Source: an uncultured Bacilli bacterium (lineage in GTDB: Bacteria; Bacillota_I; Bacilli_A; RF39; UBA660). From it: DNA of 45,232 nt. Location: contig CALVKO010000004.1 of assembly GCA_944332725.1 (NCBI GenBank), forward strand, positions 1 to 45,232. The letters are read 5' to 3'. Every line of letters starts with the position of its first letter. The stretch's first letter is position 1. The position numbers and the translations under genes were made by a program. Of the stretch, positions 40,434-45,232 are shown piece by piece. The notes below the pieces were generated by a model. It did not search any database, had not been told where the DNA came from, and saw nothing but the letters and a program-made list of their open reading frames with translations.

Positions 40434-42704
40434 ATGTTTGGACAATTTACGGAAGAAACAAGAAAAATATTAATTAACGCTAAAGAAGAAATGATGGAAT
40501 TAAGACATCCTTATGTTGGAAGTGAACATTTATTATTAGCAATTTTAAAATCTAAAAATAATGTTTCTAAAAAACTAAAACAATATAATTTAGATTATGA
40601 TAAATTTAAAAATAAAATAATTGAAGTTTTAGGTATTGGAACTAAGCAAAGTGAATGGTTTTTATATACGCCAATGTTAAAAAGAATTATGGAAAATGCG
40701 ATGTTAGATTGTAAAGAAAAAAATAGTGAAGTTACAATTGAATCTTTATTTTCTAGTGTTTTAGAAGAAGGCGAAGGTGTAGCAATTAGAATATTGCTTA
40801 GTCTAAATATTGATTTAGATAAATTGTATAATGAGTTTAGTTATAAAATATTTAAACCTAAAAAAAAGAAGTTATTATTAGAAGAATTAGGTACAGATTT
40901 AACTAGTAAAGCTGATGAGTTAGATCCTGTTATAGGAAGAGATAATGAAATTAAAAGAATGATTGAAATATTATCGAGAAGAACTAAAAATAATCCCTTA
41001 TTAATAGGTGAAGCAGGAGTAGGCAAAACAGCTATTGTCGAAGAATTAAGTAGGATGATTGCTAATGGAGATGTACCTAATAATTTAAAAACTAAAAGAA
41101 TTATTAGTTTAGATATGGCTACTTTAGTGGCTGGAACTAAGTACCGTGGTGAGTTTGAAGAAAGAGTAAGAAAAATATTAAAAGAAGTTGAAGAAAATGA
41201 TGATATAATTTTATTTATTGATGAAATACATACATTAGTAGGAGCAGGTGGTGCAGAGGGGGCGATTGATGCATCTAATATATTTAAGCCAGCATTATCC
41301 AGAAACAAATTAAGATGCATTGGGGCTACAACTATTAGTGAATATAAAAAATTTATTGAAAGTGATAAAGCATTAGAAAGAAGATTTCAAAAAATTAATG
41401 TTGAAATACCTAATAAAGAAGTTGTTAAACAAATATTATTAAAGTTAAAACCGATTTATGAAAACTATCATCATGTAACTATAAATGATGATATAATTGA
41501 TAAAATAATTGAATTATCAGATAAGTATGTATTTGATCGTAATCAACCTGATAAATCAATCGATATTTTAGATGAAGTATGCGCAAAAAGTAGTTTAAAA
41601 GAAAGTGAAGAATTAAAAGAATATAATAAATTAAATAAACAATTACAAAATTTAATTAAAAATAAAAATGAGGCAGTAAGTAATAATGACTTTAAAAAGG
41701 CAACTTCATATAAAGAAAAAGAATTTATTTTAATGGATAAAATCAATAATTTAGAACTTACTTTATGTAATAAAAATAAAAATGAAGTAACAATTGAAGA
41801 GGTAGCCAATGTAATTAATTCTAAAACTAAAATACCAGTTTATGAAATATTAAGTCAAAATGATATTAGTAAAATAAATGATGATTTAAAAGTTATAATA
41901 GGACAGGATAAAGCAATAAAAGAAGTTAGTAATATTGCTAAAAAAATAAAATTAGGTTATAAAGACGATAAATGTTATTCATTATTATTTGCTGGTCCTT
42001 CTGGTGTTGGTAAAACAGAATTAGCTAAGCTTTTTGGTAATTCATTAGTAGGAGATAATGTAATAAGATTAGATATGAGTGAATTTAGTGAACCTCATAG
42101 TGTTAGTAAGTTTGTAGGTGCTCCTCCTGGTTACATTGGATATAGTGATAATAAAACTATTTTAGAAGAAATAAGGAATAAACCATTTTCCGTTTTAATA
42201 TTAGATGAAATTGAAAGAGCGAATCAAACGATAATTAATTTATTATTTCAAATTCTGGATAATGGTAAAATAAAAGATTCAAAAGGAGTAGACGTTTATT
42301 TTAATAATGTAATTATCATAATGACTTCTAACATAGGATTTGATGAAATAAATGTCGGATTTAACAAAAATAATGATGATTTAACTAAATTAAAAGAATA
42401 TTTTAGTATTCCTTTTATAAATAGAGTTGATAAAATAATTTCATTTAATAGATTAAGTGAAGATAATATAAAAAAAATAATCGATATGAAAATAAATAAC
42501 TTGGTTAAGAAATATAAAAATATAAAAATTAAAATTGATGATAATGTTATTTCTGAAATAGTCAAGTTAAGTAATTATTATGAATTTGGGGCTAGAAAAA
42601 TAGATAAAATAATTAAGGATAAATTAGAAAATATTATAATAGATAAAATAATTGATAATAAAAAGAGTATTCATATAAAGACACTTGAATGTTTAAGAGT
42701 TTAA
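40434..42704 (+). CDS. clpC: ClpC-type AAA+ unfoldase
   Basis: ClpC unfolds proteins for the ClpP protease. The Clp N domain is at about 1-140. AAA1 has Walker A GEAGVGKT (192-199) and Walker B LFIDEIHTLVGAGG. A short middle coiled coil contains FKKATSYKEKE. AAA2 has Walker A GPSGVGKT (about 521) and LILDEIERA. VGFN in the second AAA domain is the ClpP-binding loop. The length of 756 aa is slightly short. The usual partners ctsR and mcsAB are absent. AGGAGGG precedes the ATG. Confidence 0.92.
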   Translation: MFGQFTEETRKILINAKEEMMELRHPYVGSEHLLLAILKSKNNVSKKLKQYNLDYDKFKNKIIEVLGIGTKQSEWFLYTPMLKRIMENAMLDCKEKNSEVTIESLFSSVLEEGEGVAIRILLSLNIDLDKLYNEFSYKIFKPKKKKLLLEELGTDLTSKADELDPVIGRDNEIKRMIEILSRRTKNNPLLIGEAGVGKTAIVEELSRMIANGDVPNNLKTKRIISLDMATLVAGTKYRGEFEERVRKILKEVEENDDIILFIDEIHTLVGAGGAEGAIDASNIFKPALSRNKLRCIGATTISEYKKFIESDKALERRFQKINVEIPNKEVVKQILLKLKPIYENYHHVTINDDIIDKIIELSDKYVFDRNQPDKSIDILDEVCAKSSLKESEELKEYNKLNKQLQNLIKNKNEAVSNNDFKKATSYKEKEFILMDKINNLELTLCNKNKNEVTIEEVANVINSKTKIPVYEILSQNDISKINDDLKVIIGQDKAIKEVSNIAKKIKLGYKDDKCYSLLFAGPSGVGKTELAKLFGNSLVGDNVIRLDMSEFSEPHSVSKFVGAPPGYIGYSDNKTILEEIRNKPFSVLILDEIERANQTIINLLFQILDNGKIKDSKGVDVYFNNVIIIMTSNIGFDEINVGFNKNNDDLTKLKEYFSIPFINRVDKIISFNRLSEDNIKKIIDMKINNLVKKYKNIKIKIDDNVISEIVKLSNYYEFGARKIDKIIKDKLENIIIDKIIDNKKSIHIKTLECLRV

Positions 42705-42719
42705 AGACTCTTTTTTTTT
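42696..42719 (+). terminator. Intrinsic terminator of clpC
   Basis: AGAGT and ACTCT (42696-42711) surround TTAAAG, with nine T following. The stem includes the stop codon. Confidence 0.75.
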
Positions 42720-42831
42720 ACATAATTTAATTTAGTTTAAAATATATTTATATTGTAACAATATTTGCAATTTGAAATATTATAAAATAGGCAAATTAAT
42801 TACTATAATTTACGAAATTAGACATATCAAC

Positions 42832-42859
42832 TTGACAAAAATCAAAAAATATGTAGAAT
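42832..42859 (+). promoter_or_regulatory. Promoter of the membrane protein and surface protein genes
   Basis: A consensus TTGACA (42832-42837) and TAGAAT (42854-42859) are 16 bases apart, about 43 bases before the ATG at 42902. It is one of the strongest promoters in the window. Confidence 0.7.
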
Positions 42860-42901
42860 ATTAGGTGTTGGAGATATGCGTTTTGAGAGGTGGTGAGTTT
42901 T

Positions 42902-43207
42902 ATGGAAAAAAAGGAAAAAGTAACTGAAAAGAAAAACACTGAAAAAACAAATATTGCTAAAAAGATATTCGATGTTGTTTTTTGGATAGTTATTGTTGGT
43001 TTAGCAATCATTTGGATAACAGATTTTATTAATGTTAAAAATGATAAAGATCCAATATTCTGTATAAGTCAAAAAACACATACATTTGATGATGGTACTG
43101 TAGAAGAATGTGTTGGTTTAGGTTATAAGGTTTATGATTATAATCGTACTTCACTTAGCAGTGGTCGTCAATTTGGTCCATTCTTTATAGGAATGAGAGA
43201 AAATTAA
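42902..43207 (+). CDS. Small single-pass membrane protein
   Basis: A Lys/Glu/Thr-rich cytoplasmic N-terminus of about 23 residues, one membrane helix (about 26-46) and an outer domain of about 55 residues (DPIFCISQKTHTFDDGTVEEC, then GLGYKVYDYNR and FGPFFIGMRE) can be seen. Two Cys could form a disulfide. I do not recognise a named family, although such Tyr/Gly-rich ends occur in Bacillota envelope proteins. The ATG at 42902 follows GAGAGGTGGTGAG. It is 15 bases before the large surface-protein gene. Confidence 0.8.
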   Translation: MEKKEKVTEKKNTEKTNIAKKIFDVVFWIVIVGLAIIWITDFINVKNDKDPIFCISQKTHTFDDGTVEECVGLGYKVYDYNRTSLSSGRQFGPFFIGMREN

Positions 43208-43222
43208 GGGAGGTAAGGAAAA

Positions 43223-45232
43223 ATGGATAAAAAGAAAATTATTGCAATTATATTATTTATTTTATTAGGTTTATTTATCTTTACATTTGCTAATCCAGGT
43301 CCTTCGGAATTAGATCCAGTAGAGGTTCCAGGACAAGGTGAAGTAGATGATGAAGAATCTGATGATGTACAAGATAATGAATCTGATGATGTACAAGATA
43401 ATGATTCTGATGATGAAGAAGAAAATGAAGATGATGAAACAGATCGTCCAGTGGTTGAAGTAGATGAAGCTCCAATAATCGAAATCAATCCAAGAAGCGT
43501 TACAATTTTATTTGGTCAAAATTATAACGTTATGACTGGCGTTAAAGCAACAGATGATAATGATGTAGTTAGTGTTACAGTGTCTATTACTGATACTACA
43601 AAATTAGAAGTTGGAACACATACTATTACTTATACAACTAGTGATAGAGCAGGACATACAACTACTGCTACGAGAACTATCGTTGTTTTAGATCCAATCG
43701 GTGATGAAGATAATGATGGTTATACAAACGAAGAAGAAATAGAAAATGGAACTAATCCAGATGATGGAGAAGAATATCCAGAATATAGTAAAAATCCTTC
43801 AATTGATTTCAGTTCATGTGCAACTTCAATGACAGTTTATGGAGAATTAATTAATTTTGAAGAATGCGTTAAAGTAAATGATGAATTCTATGGAACTGAA
43901 GGAGTTACTACTGAAATAACAAGTGATATTAATCCAAATCAAATTGGTGATTACACTGTAACAATAATTGCTAAAGATAATTTAGGTAACGAAACTACTG
44001 AAACTTTTGAATTTGAAGTATTAAAAAGAGATGTAACAGTTACTATTGATAATGTTGAAGCTATTTATAAAGATGAAGTAAAACCATTAACTTCAAATGC
44101 TGAAGAAATGGCTTATAATGGAAATGATATTGGTGTTATTTTAAGTACTGAAGTAACTAATACTACACCTACAGGTAAATACCCAATTACTGGTACTTGG
44201 ACAAATGAAAACTACAATGTTACATTTGTTGACGGTGTATACTCAATCTCTTCAAAAACATTAACAGAAGAAGATATCAAAGAATTAGGTATCGAATTTA
44301 AAGATGATACATTTATATATAATGGAACTGCTCAATATTTATCAGTAAATAATTTACCAAAAGAATTTAATGTAACTTATAACAACAATGGTAAGGTAAA
44401 TGTAGGTACTTATGAAGCAGAAGCAATTATAACAGGTAATGAAAATTATAATGGTACAATTACATTAAAAGCAACAATGACAATTACTCCAAAAGAAGTA
44501 AGTGTAAAATGGAATGAAACAACATTTACATATAACGGAGAAAAACAAGTACCAACTGCAACAGCAGAAGGTGTTGAAATAAGTGTTGATGTAAAAGAAG
44601 GAAATGCTATAGATGCTGGAACATATACAGCAGTAGCAAGTACAACAGATAAAAACTATACATTAACAAATACAGAATACACTTATTCAATCACAGCAAA
44701 GACATTAACAGAAGAAGACATCAAAGAATTAGGTGTTGAATTTAATGGTGCAACATTTACATATGATGGAACAACAAAATCATTATCAGTAAATAATTTA
44801 CCAGAAGGATTTACAGTAGACTATGAAAATAATGGTAAAGTGGATGCTGGAGAATATGAAGTAAAAGCAATTATAACAGGTGCTGGAAATTATAGTGGTG
44901 AAGTTACATTAACAGCAACAATGACTATTAGTCCAAAAGAAATAAGATTAATTTGGATTGATAGGGGACCATTTATATACAATGGAGAAAAACAAGTATT
45001 CAAACCACAACCAGTTGAAGGTGTTGATATAACTGTTGATGTAGAAGGTGGAAATGGTATTGATGTAGGAACATATACAGCAGTAGCAAGTACAACTAAC
45101 AAAAATTATACATTAACAAACAATAAACAAGAATATAAAATAATTGCAAAAACAATAACAGAAGAAGACATCAAAGAATTAGGTGTTGAATTTAATGGTG
45201 CAACATTTACATATGATGGAACAACAAAATCA
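43223..45232 (+). CDS. Large repetitive surface protein (3' partial)
   Basis: The frame is open from the ATG at 43223 (behind GGGAGG) to the window end, 670 codons. A signal or anchor helix (5-24) is followed by a very acidic linker with two ESDDVQDN copies (to about 80), a Big_3-like Ig domain (about 90-150), a calcium-binding DEDNDGYTNEEEIENGTNP segment like thrombospondin type 3 repeats, a second Ig domain, and then MBG-type modules repeated about every 148-150 residues. Each module has LTEEDIKELGVEF, YDGTTKSLSVNNLP and AGTYTAVASTT-like parts. It is probably an adhesin or surface-layer-type protein; the C-terminal anchor lies outside the window. Confidence 0.88.
   Translation, partial: MDKKKIIAIILFILLGLFIFTFANPGPSELDPVEVPGQGEVDDEESDDVQDNESDDVQDNDSDDEEENEDDETDRPVVEVDEAPIIEINPRSVTILFGQNYNVMTGVKATDDNDVVSVTVSITDTTKLEVGTHTITYTTSDRAGHTTTATRTIVVLDPIGDEDNDGYTNEEEIENGTNPDDGEEYPEYSKNPSIDFSSCATSMTVYGELINFEECVKVNDEFYGTEGVTTEITSDINPNQIGDYTVTIIAKDNLGNETTETFEFEVLKRDVTVTIDNVEAIYKDEVKPLTSNAEEMAYNGNDIGVILSTEVTNTTPTGKYPITGTWTNENYNVTFVDGVYSISSKTLTEEDIKELGIEFKDDTFIYNGTAQYLSVNNLPKEFNVTYNNNGKVNVGTYEAEAIITGNENYNGTITLKATMTITPKEVSVKWNETTFTYNGEKQVPTATAEGVEISVDVKEGNAIDAGTYTAVASTTDKNYTLTNTEYTYSITAKTLTEEDIKELGVEFNGATFTYDGTTKSLSVNNLPEGFTVDYENNGKVDAGEYEVKAIITGAGNYSGEVTLTATMTISPKEIRLIWIDRGPFIYNGEKQVFKPQPVEGVDITVDVEGGNGIDVGTYTAVASTTNKNYTLTNNKQEYKIIAKTITEEDIKELGVEFNGATFTYDGTTKS
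44258..45232 (+). repeat. About 450-bp coding repeats in the surface protein
   Basis: The unit beginning ACATTAACAGAAGAAGA starts at 44258, 44702 and (as ACAATAACAGAAGAAGA) 45152, i.e. 444 and 450 bases apart. The last one runs out of the window. The second and third starts agree over nearly all bases visible, while the first is more diverged. Confidence 0.85.

Noticed and set aside
43204..43488. Minus-strand frames of Ser- or His/Leu-rich composition
   Set aside because: They mirror the acidic ESDDVQDN repeats of the plus-strand surface protein and have no start signals.
1..45232. Mycoplasma genetic code (TGA as Trp), because of the extreme AT content
   Set aside because: Trp is TGG throughout, and TGA ends several genes in the expected place, including both 30-aa peptides.

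Overview
The window is chromosomal DNA from a very AT-rich Bacillota. TGG is the Trp codon and TGA is a normal stop (for example at 211-213 and 16910-16912), so this is genetic code 11 and not a Mycoplasma-type code. Gene content (gmk, rpoZ, pheST with a T-box, mraZ-rsmH-ftsL-PBP, clpC, prsA, ytxH) fits an uncultured, probably gut-associated member of the Bacilli/Erysipelotrichia/RF39 area. A SspI-type small acid-soluble spore protein, two tiny YjcZ-like membrane peptides and remains of a collagen-like exosporium-type gene suggest that it, or a recent ancestor, sporulated. Ribosome binding sites are mostly AGGTGAT or AGGAGG, and many genes have their own TATAAT box 20-35 bases before the start.

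Layout. 1-377: the end of a mobile element, with a serine-recombinase C-terminus next to the last codons of an ftsW/rodA-type gene. 435-2070: a small GH13 glycosidase and gmk. 2097-6182: a minus-strand collagen-like gene split by about 3.6 kb of foreign DNA. That insert holds an istB remnant with its IS end, a truncated gene, and an intact two-gene cassette: a 172-aa protein and a 738-aa protein with a possible HopA1-like region and C-terminal repeats. 6231-9334: dinB behind an inverted-repeat operator candidate, then three unrecognised genes. 9365-12931: T-box-controlled pheST. 12985-13855: a Fic toxin/antitoxin-like pair whose Fic motif has Arg in place of the catalytic His. 13903-16722: mutL, a frameshifted GNAT gene and a Nudix hydrolase. 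16721-17380: two tandem copies of a type I toxin-antitoxin-like locus, each encoding a 30-aa hydrophobic peptide. 17442-22196: an M3-like peptidase, proS, a SPOR-like membrane protein, radC (apparently with an AUA start), a membrane protein and rpoZ. 22227-22400: an orphan structured RNA with its own promoter and terminator. 22403-28100: sspI, lemA plus a DUF2207-type gene, a Met/Asn-rich small protein, trmB, and an envelope operon ending in ytxH. 28213-28770: a degraded Fic-family gene and 40-bp tandem repeats. 28865-32558: an ATP-grasp enzyme, an M23 peptidase, prsA and two tiny membrane proteins. 32727-35447: a prepilin-like protein with Ig-like domains and six 56-residue repeats. 35510-42704: mraZ-rsmH-ftsL-PBP-lepB, a PH-domain protein and clpC. 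42832-45232: a small membrane protein and a large repetitive surface protein that runs off the window.

How the parts connect: housekeeping translation, repair and cell-wall genes form the backbone. Mobile DNA, toxin-like modules and repetitive surface proteins sit between them. The least explained parts are the 3216-5968 cassette, the tandem hydrophobic-peptide loci, the orphan RNA at 22262-22400, the His-to-Arg Fic pair and the pseudopilin with a six-repeat head. All identifications come from reading motifs; no database search was run.
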